This document shows, in pieces, positions 52,964-62,186 of a DNA stretch of 64,000 bases. Position numbers and translations under genes: made by a program. The first letter of the stretch is position 1. Every line of letters starts with the position of its first letter. The DNA comes from Bdellovibrionales bacterium Ga0074139 (GTDB taxonomy: Bacteria; Bdellovibrionota; Bdellovibrionia; Bdellovibrionales; Bdellovibrionaceae): NCBI GenBank assembly GCA_001464795.1, contig LNEB01000013.1:221077-285076 (forward strand). The letters run 5' to 3'. Under the pieces are notes generated by a model. That model had not been told where the DNA came from. It searched no databases and worked only from the letters and a program-made list of their open reading frames with translations.

Positions 52964-53149
52964 AATTGAGATTTCAAAAATTTCAGGACTTAGTGATAGA
53001 AAGTCCAGTGACTAAAATGTCTGTATTTCGATTCATTGACTCTGCCTGAAGGACTCGACCAAAGCCCGGTGTTGGAATTTTGTCAGGTCCAGTTGGAATG
53101 CAGATCTGGTTGCTAGTCTATCTTAACACCGTGCTAACCTGAATGAACG

Positions 53150-54082
53150 ATGCTTAAGAAGACATTTCTCATTTTTATTTTTGCTTCATCAATGTCTTTG
53201 AATGCTGCCGTCAATCCAACTGTAAAAAATCAAAAGTCACAAATACAAACTATGAATTCGGGCCAATCTCCTTTGGTTTTTGATTTACCAGTGACTTATA
53301 ATCACAAAGTTTCCTTTTGGGTGAATCACTTTCAAACTCGCGGGCAAAAATGGTTTCGTCAGTGGCTCGAGCGAGCCAGTCGCTATCTTCCTTTTATTCA
53401 AGAGGAACTCAGGAAAGCAAATTTGCCGACAGACTTAGCTTTTATGGTAATGATCGAGAGTGGATTTTCCTCAACTGCCATCAGCAGTGCATCGGCTGTG
53501 GGTCCTTGGCAATTCATTGAAACTACGGGTACTCGCTACGGTCTCGATAAAACTTATTGGCTTGATGAACGCCGGGATTTACAGAAAGCCACTCGTGCAG
53601 CGGTTCGCTACATCAAAGATTTGCGAAAAGAATTTCCTTCATCATGGTACTTGGTAGCAGCCGGCTACAATATGGGTGAAAACGGTTTAAGAAGAATAAT
53701 TAAGAAACATAAAACCAGTGACTACTGGACACTCGTTCGAAAAAATGCCATTCCCAAGGAAACTCAAGAGTATGTTCCTAAAATTTTAGCTGCTATGTTA
53801 ATTTCTAAAGCTCCCAGTCTTTATGGCTTTCGTGCTCTCGAACAACACGAGCCTTTGCAGTATGATGTGATCGCAGCCCCCGGCGGCACAGACATTGATC
53901 ATTTGGCTGATAAAATTGGTGTGACCCGAAAATCCCTTCGTGATTTGAATGCCGAGTTACTGCTGGGTTACGTTCCAAAGTCTGTTTCTCATCATTACAT
54001 CCGTGTTCCAAAAGGATCAGGGCGAATCGTATCAAGCTTGCTCTACGACGTGTCAGGCGAGCTTCCTTTGACAGTGCGATAA
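53150..54082 (+). CDS. Lytic transglycosylase with SLT domain and LysM-like tail
   Basis: 310 residues with a signal peptide (MLKKTFLIFIFASSMSLNA). The SLT domain holds the catalytic Glu in FMVMIESGFSSTAISSAS and the following VGPWQFIETTGTRYGL and WYLVAAGYNMGENGLRRI. A short C-terminal LysM-like stretch is IDHLADKIGVTRKSLRDLN. This is the MltD-like plan. It cuts peptidoglycan glycan strands in the periplasm; lying divergent from the flagellar operon it could serve rod passage. Confidence 0.9.
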   Translation: MLKKTFLIFIFASSMSLNAAVNPTVKNQKSQIQTMNSGQSPLVFDLPVTYNHKVSFWVNHFQTRGQKWFRQWLERASRYLPFIQEELRKANLPTDLAFMVMIESGFSSTAISSASAVGPWQFIETTGTRYGLDKTYWLDERRDLQKATRAAVRYIKDLRKEFPSSWYLVAAGYNMGENGLRRIIKKHKTSDYWTLVRKNAIPKETQEYVPKILAAMLISKAPSLYGFRALEQHEPLQYDVIAAPGGTDIDHLADKIGVTRKSLRDLNAELLLGYVPKSVSHHYIRVPKGSGRIVSSLLYDVSGELPLTVR

Positions 54083-54102
54083 TTGCAGATTTAAATGCTA
54101 CT

Positions 54103-55314
54103 ATGTCGACTTTTGCTAGTTCTCAAAAACCTTTAATCGTGCAAAAATATGGCGGAGCCACTTTAGAAACTCCTGAAAAAATTAGGGCTGTTGCAAAAAG
54201 AATTTCTGATCAATCAAAATCTCATAGCCTGATAGTCGCTGTTAGCGCCATGGGACAAACCACCAATCAACTTCTTGATTTGGCTGGACAAGTATCAGCC
54301 AATCCCTCACGCCGCGAACTTGATATGCTGCTTACTACAGGAGAGCGAATTAGCATGTCACTGCTTTCTATGGCTTTGAATGACTTAAAAGCGCCGGCCA
54401 TTAGTTTTACTGGTAGCCAAGCTGGAATTTTAACGAATGAATCTCATGTGAATGCTTTTATTCAAGATTTAAAACCACAAAGGGTCGAACAAGCCATTCG
54501 CGAGAAAAAAATTGCGGTGATTGCAGGCTTTCAAGGGGTTTCTCCGGTGACAAAAGAGATCACCACCCTTGGGCGCGGAGGCACGGATACAACAGCTGTT
54601 GCTATGGCAGCACACTTTAAAGCTGAACGCTGCGAAATTTTAAAAGACGTGCCTGCTATTTTTAGTGCTGACCCCAGAATTGTGGAAGATGCAAAACCCA
54701 TTTCCCATTTAAACTATGACCAACTTTTAGAAATGACTTTTTGGGGAGCTAAAGTTTTGCATTACAGATCCGTCGAACTTGCAAAAGTTCGTGAGGTCAA
54801 ACTTTATGTGGGTCCTGCCAGTGATACTTTATCCAATGGAACTTTGATTCAGAAGGGATTCAATATGTATGAATCAGCAAAACCACTTTCCGTTAACTCT
54901 CATGAAACTGTTCTAGAACTTGTCATGGAAGGCGTGAAACCACTCAAAGCATTAGAAAACTTAAGTTGGTATTTGAATGAAAAACAAATACCTTTCCCGC
55001 AGATTTTGCGAACTCAACCCATCAATGACAACACTCAGCTTTTATTAACGGGGCCGCTGGAAATCATGCGAGCCATCGAGAAAGAAATTCCAACTTCACC
55101 CGTGAAAACAAATCTAAAAAGATTTTCGACTGTGACCATGACTTGCACCGGGGTGACATCTTCACAGCTTTTCGATCATTTATTTAAGCTTTTAGATCGG
55201 GACGGTATTTCATTTAGTGAAATATTAGTAACAGGCATGAGTGTTACCATGGTGGTCGACCAAGAGATTCGCCACAAAACAGTTAAGTGTTTACATTCGA
55301 TGATGGGGATTTAG
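54103..55314 (+). CDS. Aspartate kinase
   Basis: 403 residues. The kinase part has VQKYGGATLETPEKIRAVAK (variant of KFGGTS), LLTTGERISMSLLSM, TLGRGGTDTTAVAMAA and VPAIFSADPRIV, and a C-terminal part with two ACT-like segments (VLELVMEGVKPLKALENLS and TVTMTCTGVTSSQLFDHLF). It makes aspartyl phosphate for the lysine/threonine/methionine route. 20 bases after the transglycosylase gene. Confidence 0.93.
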   Translation: MSTFASSQKPLIVQKYGGATLETPEKIRAVAKRISDQSKSHSLIVAVSAMGQTTNQLLDLAGQVSANPSRRELDMLLTTGERISMSLLSMALNDLKAPAISFTGSQAGILTNESHVNAFIQDLKPQRVEQAIREKKIAVIAGFQGVSPVTKEITTLGRGGTDTTAVAMAAHFKAERCEILKDVPAIFSADPRIVEDAKPISHLNYDQLLEMTFWGAKVLHYRSVELAKVREVKLYVGPASDTLSNGTLIQKGFNMYESAKPLSVNSHETVLELVMEGVKPLKALENLSWYLNEKQIPFPQILRTQPINDNTQLLLTGPLEIMRAIEKEIPTSPVKTNLKRFSTVTMTCTGVTSSQLFDHLFKLLDRDGISFSEILVTGMSVTMVVDQEIRHKTVKCLHSMMGI

Positions 55315-55316
55315 TT

Positions 55317-55344
55317 GTTAAGGAAGCAGTGATGCTTTCTTAAC
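55317..55344. terminator. Possible bidirectional hairpin between convergent genes
   Basis: GTTAAGGAAGCA GTGA TGCTTTCTTAAC pairs over 12 bases with one wobble. It begins two bases after the aspartate kinase stop and covers the last codons and the stop of the opposite gene. There is no clear T-run on either side, so strength is uncertain. Confidence 0.5.
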
Positions 55345-56976
55345 TTGGTAGCGATTACTGATGTCTCGCCAAACATTCGAGTGAGGTCCACTGATCCCGT
55401 CACGAGAAACCACTCGGCCTGCGATACCGCGATCTTTTTTAGGATCAAGTTTAGCACCTGGTAAAAATTGTCTGAGGTCTGGCATTTTAGCTGCTTGAGG
55501 TTGATTGGAACCCGAGCCTCCACCGAACCAGCTACCGCCTCCACTTCCGGAACGACCAGATCCACCGCTGCCACCGAAAGATCCGCCACCGCCACTACCA
55601 AAAAATCCCGATAAGATATTTGAAAATAATCCTGAACCTGATTTTCTATTGGACGCACGACCACTGTTGGCATCTACACCCACTCCACCACCAGAGCCCA
55701 TACCTGCACTGCCTTGTTGACCACCGGGGGCTTGTCCAACAGATCTTGGTTTAGCTGGTCCGATAGTTGGAGCCTCGCTACCTAAATCATCAAGATTAAT
55801 ATTTGCGTTCATGTCACCTGTTTGACCTGAACCCGTGCCTTGAAAGTTTAAACTTTGATCTTGCTGAGTTTGCAAACCTGCTAAAATTTCATCAGCCGTT
55901 TTACCGACATAGGGTTGAGCTTGGATGCCCATATTTCCCATATCCATTCCAAAAGAGGCTTGGCAAGACTGAATAGCTTTCGCAAGTTGTGCAGCACCTT
56001 GAGCGGCTGCTTGCTCTGCTTGTTTAGCTGTCACACCTTTTTTATTACACTCTTTAACAATTTCTGTTGCTTCATTTTTAATATTTGGATCAGAAGAAAC
56101 TATATTTTTCTGACAGGTAGAAACGCACTCGCCAACAGCTTGTCCGCACTGAGCTGTGTAGTAGCTCATGGAGGCAGCAGAACCCGTTTGAGTTGCGGCT
56201 AAGGTGCTGCAGGCACCTTGATTCATAGTTGAACCTAATATTCCTGATACTTGATTGATAGCTTTCATCCAGCTTTGTGCTTCTGGGTTGCAAGCATCAT
56301 CAGCTTTTTTTCCTGCGGCAGCACATACTTCTATGTGCTGTTGCTGAGCTTCGTAGCCCGCTAGATTGAGGTTTCCGCTGGGTGCGGTTGGGCTAGGTCC
56401 CACTGCTGCGTTGGGGTCGTTGGGGTTTGGTCGGCAGTTGCCGAGAGCGTCCATACCGTGCTGACATGTGCCGTTGTTAGTACCTTTAACTTCGCCTCTT
56501 GCTGTTGGTTGACCAATGTCACACTCACCTGGATAGCTTTCATTAGCTACGCAATCATTGACTCTGTTTGCACCATTATTGCCAGTCGAAGTGCTTGTGC
56601 CTTGATTCAACCCCATAGATCTTTCACATTCTACGGATGACATTCCTGATGTCTGCTGGCAGTCGGCGATTAAAATATCAAGCCTACGTCTAGAGTCCTC
56701 ATCATTTTGATTTTGTAAGGCAGCGGGATTATCATTAATATACTGATTAAGGTTAGTTTGCGGGCTGCTGCCAGGAACAGGCACGCCGTTAGCGTCACAC
56801 TTTAAATAAGACTGGTTGTTATATTCACAGTTGTAATAACCTGGAAATGCAATGGAAGAACCTAAAGTATTAGATGCAGGTCCTCGATCGGCGCTTTGTG
56901 AAGCTCTGCTTTTTACGGAATTTCCAAAAGCCAAAATTGATGAACATAAACATAAAATCGTAAGAAAATATGACAA
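55318..56976 (-). CDS. Large secreted Cys-rich and Gly/Ser-rich protein
   Basis: 552 residues with a signal peptide (YFLTILCLCSSILAFG). The first 350 residues hold about 20 Cys in pairs (CEYNNQSYLKC, DCVANESYPGEC, TAQCGQAVGECVSTC), probably disulfides. A Gly/Ser-rich low-complexity stretch follows (SGFFGSGGGGSFGGSGGSGR). The C-terminal ~60 residues are compact and may be a conserved module: MPDLRQFLPGAKLDP, RGIAG and GPHSNVWRDISNRYQ. Function unknown. Confidence 0.75.
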   Translation of the reverse strand: MSYFLTILCLCSSILAFGNSVKSRASQSADRGPASNTLGSSIAFPGYYNCEYNNQSYLKCDANGVPVPGSSPQTNLNQYINDNPAALQNQNDEDSRRRLDILIADCQQTSGMSSVECERSMGLNQGTSTSTGNNGANRVNDCVANESYPGECDIGQPTARGEVKGTNNGTCQHGMDALGNCRPNPNDPNAAVGPSPTAPSGNLNLAGYEAQQQHIEVCAAAGKKADDACNPEAQSWMKAINQVSGILGSTMNQGACSTLAATQTGSAASMSYYTAQCGQAVGECVSTCQKNIVSSDPNIKNEATEIVKECNKKGVTAKQAEQAAAQGAAQLAKAIQSCQASFGMDMGNMGIQAQPYVGKTADEILAGLQTQQDQSLNFQGTGSGQTGDMNANINLDDLGSEAPTIGPAKPRSVGQAPGGQQGSAGMGSGGGVGVDANSGRASNRKSGSGLFSNILSGFFGSGGGGSFGGSGGSGRSGSGGGSWFGGGSGSNQPQAAKMPDLRQFLPGAKLDPKKDRGIAGRVVSRDGISGPHSNVWRDISNRYQVKKASLLP

Positions 56977-57127
56977 TTTTCCCCCTGATTTAAGTTTATC
57001 ACAATCGAAATAAAAATAAAAAAATACTGTTATTAAAGAGTAAAATGTCTCATTTATGGACTAGACATTAGTTAGTATAAATAAATAACAGAATGAATGT
57101 CTCAAAATGAAATTATATCATTAAAAA

Positions 57128-58189
57128 ATGACATATTTAACAATTATGATTTTTCAATTTGTGATTTTAGCAAATATTGAACTAGTAGACAAATTTGAAC
57201 TTTCGAAAGGGAAGAATTGCTCGGAGGTACGACTTGATTTACCACCAGAAGCAATGTCAAAAATTCCAATCCAACACCAACAAGACTTGGGTTTATGTGC
57301 AGCATACAGTGCAACACAACTTGCTGATGCTTGGAAAATTAAAAATGATCCACCACTAGAATTTATTACTTCACCATATCCACTTGCCCTACAACATTCT
57401 ATATCTACTGGAAGAAATATGTTTCAAAATGGAGCCTCACCATATTCAATTTTAGAAAAAATAAACGAATACAAAGCTTGCTCATACAATACTTTTAATA
57501 AAAACTTAAAAACAAAAAATTACGAAATCTTTTTAGAAGATTTACTAGCAGCACAATCTAAACAAACTCGCTCGGAAATGATAGCAGAAATTAATAAATG
57601 TATTCAAAAAGCTGGCTTCAACAATAAATTAGACTTAGATAAGCTTTCTAACCACTTGATTGAAGATAACAAACTAAAAAATATAAATATAATTATTCAA
57701 GATCTATGCAGCAAAGAAGCAAAAATTCGAACTGGCTTCCCAAAACCAGAATCAGTTGCCGTAAGCTCAAAGGGTGAAGCAATAGAAGGTATAAAAAAAA
57801 TAAGAAAAATAATCGATGAAAGATTAAACAATAAAAGAACACCAGTTTCTATAAACTACTGCCATGGAATGTTAAAGAATGTCGATCTAATAACTATGCA
57901 AAAAAATGGAACGCTGAGCACCGAATCTTGTCCAACTGCTATGCATGGCAGCCCCATTGTGGGCAGAAGAGTTTCGGTTTACACAGATCCTGTTACAAAA
58001 ACAAAAACACCTTTCTGTCAATACTTGGTGCGAGACTCTTACGGAACATCCTGTGATAAATTTCCGAACGAAAACGATATGAGTCCTTCTGATAAATGTG
58101 TAAATGGACAAATTTGGGTAGATGAGATAAATTTATTTTTAAATACTAGTGAAATCGTCTACCTCAAAGATAAAGAAGAGGCTATGTGA
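57128..58189 (+). CDS. Secreted papain-like (C1 fold) protein with Cys-His-Asp
   Basis: 353 residues with a signal-like start (MTYLTIMIFQFVILANIE). The block PIQHQQDLGLCAAYSATQLA matches the Gln/Cys helix of C1 peptidases (Cys57), AMHGSPIVGRRV fits the His strand (His273) and YLVRDSYGTSCD fits the NSWG strand, with Asp303 where papain has Asn. So it is a papain-like protein with an altered third residue; activity is plausible but unproven. It overlaps the next gene by four bases (GTGA). No clear ribosome site is seen before the ATG. Confidence 0.65.
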   Translation: MTYLTIMIFQFVILANIELVDKFELSKGKNCSEVRLDLPPEAMSKIPIQHQQDLGLCAAYSATQLADAWKIKNDPPLEFITSPYPLALQHSISTGRNMFQNGASPYSILEKINEYKACSYNTFNKNLKTKNYEIFLEDLLAAQSKQTRSEMIAEINKCIQKAGFNNKLDLDKLSNHLIEDNKLKNINIIIQDLCSKEAKIRTGFPKPESVAVSSKGEAIEGIKKIRKIIDERLNNKRTPVSINYCHGMLKNVDLITMQKNGTLSTESCPTAMHGSPIVGRRVSVYTDPVTKTKTPFCQYLVRDSYGTSCDKFPNENDMSPSDKCVNGQIWVDEINLFLNTSEIVYLKDKEEAM

Positions 58190-58596
58190 AAACTTTCTTT
58201 TTACTCATATTAACTTTAGCACAGGCACAAACCCAATCCTACTTTTCTGATGGAAAAGAAATTAAAGTTTACTTCAAAGAAGAAATGCGACTTACCTCAA
58301 CCATTGAATGCAAGCTAAATGCTGAGAAAAATGAATGTACTAATTTTGACTTTATCAAAAAGCTCTCTTCAAAAAATGTAAACAAAAAGACTCCAGGTGG
58401 AATTGATATCGGTGGAGAAATTTGCAAAACAATTTTAATGGGCAAAAGTATGATTTTCAGAGATAAGGACAACAATGAGAGGGCCTTCTGCAAAATAAGT
58501 GAAACCCTTTATGTAGACAATGGATCTATCGAATACCTTGCAGATAAAAATGATGGCGTTGTTTATGGCGGTAGGAAGAGAATCCCTAGAAATTAA
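58186..58596 (+). CDS. Small secreted protein of unknown function
   Basis: 136 residues with a signal peptide (LLILTLAQAQTQS), starting with GTG. The segment GEICKTILMGKSMIF and ERAFCKISETLYVDNGS weakly resembles DUF333-type small Cys proteins. It is co-transcribed with the papain-like gene and may be its partner. It overlaps the convergent histidine kinase gene by four bases. Confidence 0.6.
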   Translation: MKTFFLLILTLAQAQTQSYFSDGKEIKVYFKEEMRLTSTIECKLNAEKNECTNFDFIKKLSSKNVNKKTPGGIDIGGEICKTILMGKSMIFRDKDNNERAFCKISETLYVDNGSIEYLADKNDGVVYGGRKRIPRN

Positions 58597-59714
58597 TTAA
58601 TCATAAATGGAATTGACACTAATACCTCTGTACCAATATTTAAATCTGACTTGATAACAATTTTTCCTCCAACTTTTTCCAAAATTTTTCGTGCACCGTA
58701 GATTCCAAGCCCAGAACCTTTTTTCCCGTAATTGAAACTTTCTATATTCAATTTCTTCAAAACATCTGGGGGGATTCCTTTACCTGCATCTTTTACTGAA
58801 AGATTAAAATACTTTTCATCCTCGAAGATTTTAACAGTTATCATTTTCTTTTCACTAGATGCTTCGTATGCATTGTTAATAAGATTTGATAAAACTCTAA
58901 GAACTTCTATTGAATTCAATGCTATCAGACTTGAAGATTTGTTTATTATTTCATATTCAATTTTCACATCATTACTAAATTCAATAATCTTTTCGTTTAG
59001 CAGCTTGGGAATAAAGATAGTTGCCAACTCAGAGACATTAGAAGTTTCTTCAGAACTAAAATCTTCACCTTGTCTCAATAAGTCACGAGAAATATCGGAT
59101 ATTCGCTTTGTTATTGCTTTAAACAAATCTAGCTGTTCACTATCAAATTTAGCAGCATAAATTAGATTATTAATAGCAGACAAGGGTGAGGCTAGATCAT
59201 GTGATACTTGTTTTGAAATCCACTTAAGAGTATTAACGCTCTCAGCCCTTCTTTGGAGATCAAGCTCTAACAGAATACTACTTTTTGATTTTTTGTAAAA
59301 AATGAACAATATAATAAAACTAAATAAATTCATTAATACTGCAAAAAAGACACCATAAAGTCCTTTGTAATAAAAAACATAAGTTGCCATTTTCACGTTA
59401 TGACCAGAATCAAAATATGAAAACAACTTAATCTTGAAAAAAGACTCTTCACCATATTCAAAACTTTGATTAGAATCATGAAATATGGCATGCACACCAG
59501 TAAATGTTAATAATGATTGCGTAAGACTATGCTTTACCTGAGTAAATTCACCATAAAGTGCTTGGTTACGAACAGTTCTAGTATACAAATTAGCACTATT
59601 AGTGAAAATTAAATGTTGCAGGTAAAAAACTCCTGCGCACAAAGCTAACGAAATCATGGCTCCACTTAATACAAGCTTGAACTTTAAATTATTAAACAGT
59701 TTTGATTCAATCAA
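58593..59714 (-). CDS. Membrane sensor histidine kinase without HAMP
   Basis: 373 residues. Two spans (about 13-35 and 115-140) enclose a periplasmic sensor of about 80 residues. The phospho-acceptor is His172 (SKQVSHDLASPLSAINNLIY), followed by the N box (LRVLSNLINNAYEAS), G1 (VKDAGKGIPPD) and G2 (GKKGSGLGIYGARKILEKVG). No response regulator is adjacent. It is three bases after the YcaO-like gene, so it probably belongs to that operon and senses something connected with it. Confidence 0.9.
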   Translation of the reverse strand: MIESKLFNNLKFKLVLSGAMISLALCAGVFYLQHLIFTNSANLYTRTVRNQALYGEFTQVKHSLTQSLLTFTGVHAIFHDSNQSFEYGEESFFKIKLFSYFDSGHNVKMATYVFYYKGLYGVFFAVLMNLFSFIILFIFYKKSKSSILLELDLQRRAESVNTLKWISKQVSHDLASPLSAINNLIYAAKFDSEQLDLFKAITKRISDISRDLLRQGEDFSSEETSNVSELATIFIPKLLNEKIIEFSNDVKIEYEIINKSSSLIALNSIEVLRVLSNLINNAYEASSEKKMITVKIFEDEKYFNLSVKDAGKGIPPDVLKKLNIESFNYGKKGSGLGIYGARKILEKVGGKIVIKSDLNIGTEVLVSIPFMIN

Positions 59715-59717
59715 GGG

Positions 59718-60680
59718 CTATCCTAATGGATGTGGAATTAAAAAATTCTCAATATCTGGCTTAGATGATGCTAGGAGCATCATTTTTTCAATGAAAATAG
59801 GATTTGGAAAACCAGTAAATAATGGTAATAATTTATCTGATTGCGCCTTCACAAAAAATAAGCCTAAATCAGAAAACACTTGAGGAACTTGCAAAGTATC
59901 GAAAGTAATATTGGATACACAATATTTCATCACTCTGTTTTCAAAGTAAAATTTTTTTCTTATAATATTTGAATAGGCTGAATTTAGTGATAGTAGCATA
60001 TGATCCTCAAATGAGGGATGCTTTAAATTTTGAAAGTCATTAGGTGTAATTGACTGAATTTTATTGTGGTAAATGTGACTAGTAACTCTTAAACTTTCGA
60101 TTTCGGCAGAAACTTTAGCTTTTTGAATGTCTTCGTTGCAGCCCAACCCAATGATGTATCCAGAGCAGAGCTGATTTTTCGATACGTAAGTCAGGTTCAA
60201 TACTACATTTAAAAATTTTCCATCAAAGTCGACACTTCCTATGTGGTAATTATTAGACGTAAGATTAATAAAATTCTTTTTAAGTGAAAACCAAGAGTTT
60301 TCAAAAGATAGGTTAATTGCACTACCTGTAAAATTATTTGAATAAAACTGATGAAGAAAAACATGCCTTTCAATCAACTCACTTGACGCGTATATTTTGG
60401 AACAATCCAAATTAAAATGACCAGCGCATCCATTCGAGTTTTCAAACTTTGAATGCTTCAAAACAATTCTTTCTAGTGCTTCAGTTATGGCAATTTCTAT
60501 TGCATGGTCTTTTATGGATGATGAGCCCCTACCTAAAAAAGATCTTCCTTCAAAATTAATTTCTACTTCAAAATCATGTAAACCTACGCCATGCCGAGAA
60601 GTCCATTCCAACTCAGTTATTTTTGGCATAAATCGATTAACAAAATCTAGAATATTAAATTTTTTGATTGTATTTTCCAT
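59718..60680 (-). CDS. Compact YcaO-like protein
   Basis: 320 residues. Two blocks match the ATP/Mg sites of YcaO enzymes: GRGSSSIKDHAIEIAITEAL with E67xxE70-R71, and SNGCAGHFNLDCSKIYASSE with E101xxE104-R105. The C-terminus is LIPHPLG, close to the Pro-rich end (PHPxP) of azoline-forming YcaO proteins. The two E-x-x-E-R motifs are 34 residues apart, while in E. coli YcaO they are over 100 apart, so the region between is largely missing. YcaO enzymes activate amide bonds with ATP to make azolines, thioamides or similar. It overlaps the peptide-binding protein gene by 34 bases. Activity is inferred. Confidence 0.65.
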   Translation of the reverse strand: MENTIKKFNILDFVNRFMPKITELEWTSRHGVGLHDFEVEINFEGRSFLGRGSSSIKDHAIEIAITEALERIVLKHSKFENSNGCAGHFNLDCSKIYASSELIERHVFLHQFYSNNFTGSAINLSFENSWFSLKKNFINLTSNNYHIGSVDFDGKFLNVVLNLTYVSKNQLCSGYIIGLGCNEDIQKAKVSAEIESLRVTSHIYHNKIQSITPNDFQNLKHPSFEDHMLLSLNSAYSNIIRKKFYFENRVMKYCVSNITFDTLQVPQVFSDLGLFFVKAQSDKLLPLFTGFPNPIFIEKMMLLASSKPDIENFLIPHPLG

Positions 60681-62179
60681 ATTTTTGTTGATGCACTCTG
60701 GGGTGACATTTTAAAAGTTTTGTCTTTAGTAGTAACTGCATAATAAGGCATTGCATAGAGTGGTATTATTTTTAAATCACTGAGTATTTTAAAATGGAAA
60801 TCTTTTAAAAAATTAGCTCTCTCAGTTCTGATCGAAATGACGTATTTACTTAGCCAACCTTTAGCCTCCTCCATCGGTACACCAAATAAACCAAAATTAA
60901 AATTGTACTCTAAAAGTGTCAATTCTTCTTGAACTGATGTATCCGTTAACGTGTACATGGCATCAATGCCGTCAGAATTCTTTAAAAATTGACTAAATTC
61001 AAATTCTTCGATCTGAATGTTATGTTTTAACAGACTGTTTAAATCACCTATTGAATTCATAACACTTTTTGGAAAACCTACTTTTACTAATCTTTTTGGT
61101 TTTGTCTGGTTGCCCAATATCGAAATTAATTTGTCTTCATCCATTCTTGAAATATATCCAACACTGTCTTTAGGAAAAAATTGATATGTTTCTTTTTTAT
61201 TAATTTCCAATTTTTTTTCTAAAAATTCCCGCAGTATAGCACCTACATAGGCTCTTTCAGTGATACTTAAAGAACTCTGTGCATTTTGTGTAAATACTAT
61301 TAACTCGATTGCTATTGGTAATGATTCAAAAACTGATAAATTTGAACTTTCATAGGAATCCTGTCCCCAATCTATTAAACTCGCAGTCGTAATAAGATCT
61401 ATTTCACTTCCTATTTTTGATGCTTTTTCTGACAAATTACTTGATTTAATTGTCCAAAATTTTGGTGATTCTTGGTTCGCATCTTCAAAATTTGGATTTA
61501 AAGAAAAAGAAGCTTCTATTTCCTCGGAATCACTATTTATGAAATAGGCACCCGTCGTATTTGTATAATCAAATATCTTATAAGGCTCAGTTTGTTGAAA
61601 TGCGTCTTTTGGAATAATTTTAAAATCTATACCGGTGAAAAGATTAAGTAGCAAATCTGGAGCTATTTTATTATTGGGTGTAATAATTAATTGGCCATTC
61701 TCAGCTCTTAATCCTACGCAATTATCATTAATATTTTTTAGTTCTTCAGAACCACAGATATATTTCTTTAACCTGCCATGACTATTGCCATCGATTAACA
61801 TTAGTCTTTTAAAACTATAAAGGGCATCATCGGAATTAATTATTTTACCTTTTGACGTAAGTTTCTTTTCTGAAAACTGAAAAACATAAGATGATCCATT
61901 CCAGAAAAAATTATCAGCAAGATCAGTTATTAAGTTGCCATAGTCGTCATAGGCTATAAGATTTCTATACAAGTTATCGATCAAAATAGCTTCGTTAATG
62001 TATGAAATTCTCGCAGGATCCAAAGTTTTATACGATTTCTTCCAAAAAAGAGAGACTATAAAAGGTTTCGCATCATTATTTTTTTCCATGTGATAAGTTA
62101 CCACTTTTAATATAAAAATTAAAATGGAAACACAAAAAATTGTAATAAAAAAATATTTAAATATATCAATATATTTCAT
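60647..62179 (-). CDS. Membrane-anchored SBP_bac_5 (OppA-like) binding protein
   Basis: 510 residues. An N-terminal span (YFFITIFCVSILIFILKVV) without lipobox anchors it. The rest resembles family 5 peptide/nickel binding proteins: KTLDPARISYINEAILIDNL, NLITDLADNFFWNGSSYVFQ, INSDDALYSFKRLMLIDG and TTGAYFINSDSEEIEA. No permease or ATPase gene is nearby, so it may present a ligand to the histidine kinase or to the YcaO pathway instead of importing it. Eight bases after the small secreted gene. Confidence 0.75.
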   Translation of the reverse strand: MKYIDIFKYFFITIFCVSILIFILKVVTYHMEKNNDAKPFIVSLFWKKSYKTLDPARISYINEAILIDNLYRNLIAYDDYGNLITDLADNFFWNGSSYVFQFSEKKLTSKGKIINSDDALYSFKRLMLIDGNSHGRLKKYICGSEELKNINDNCVGLRAENGQLIITPNNKIAPDLLLNLFTGIDFKIIPKDAFQQTEPYKIFDYTNTTGAYFINSDSEEIEASFSLNPNFEDANQESPKFWTIKSSNLSEKASKIGSEIDLITTASLIDWGQDSYESSNLSVFESLPIAIELIVFTQNAQSSLSITERAYVGAILREFLEKKLEINKKETYQFFPKDSVGYISRMDEDKLISILGNQTKPKRLVKVGFPKSVMNSIGDLNSLLKHNIQIEEFEFSQFLKNSDGIDAMYTLTDTSVQEELTLLEYNFNFGLFGVPMEEAKGWLSKYVISIRTERANFLKDFHFKILSDLKIIPLYAMPYYAVTTKDKTFKMSPQSASTKIWKIQSKNLIF

Positions 62180-62186
62180 TGAACCT

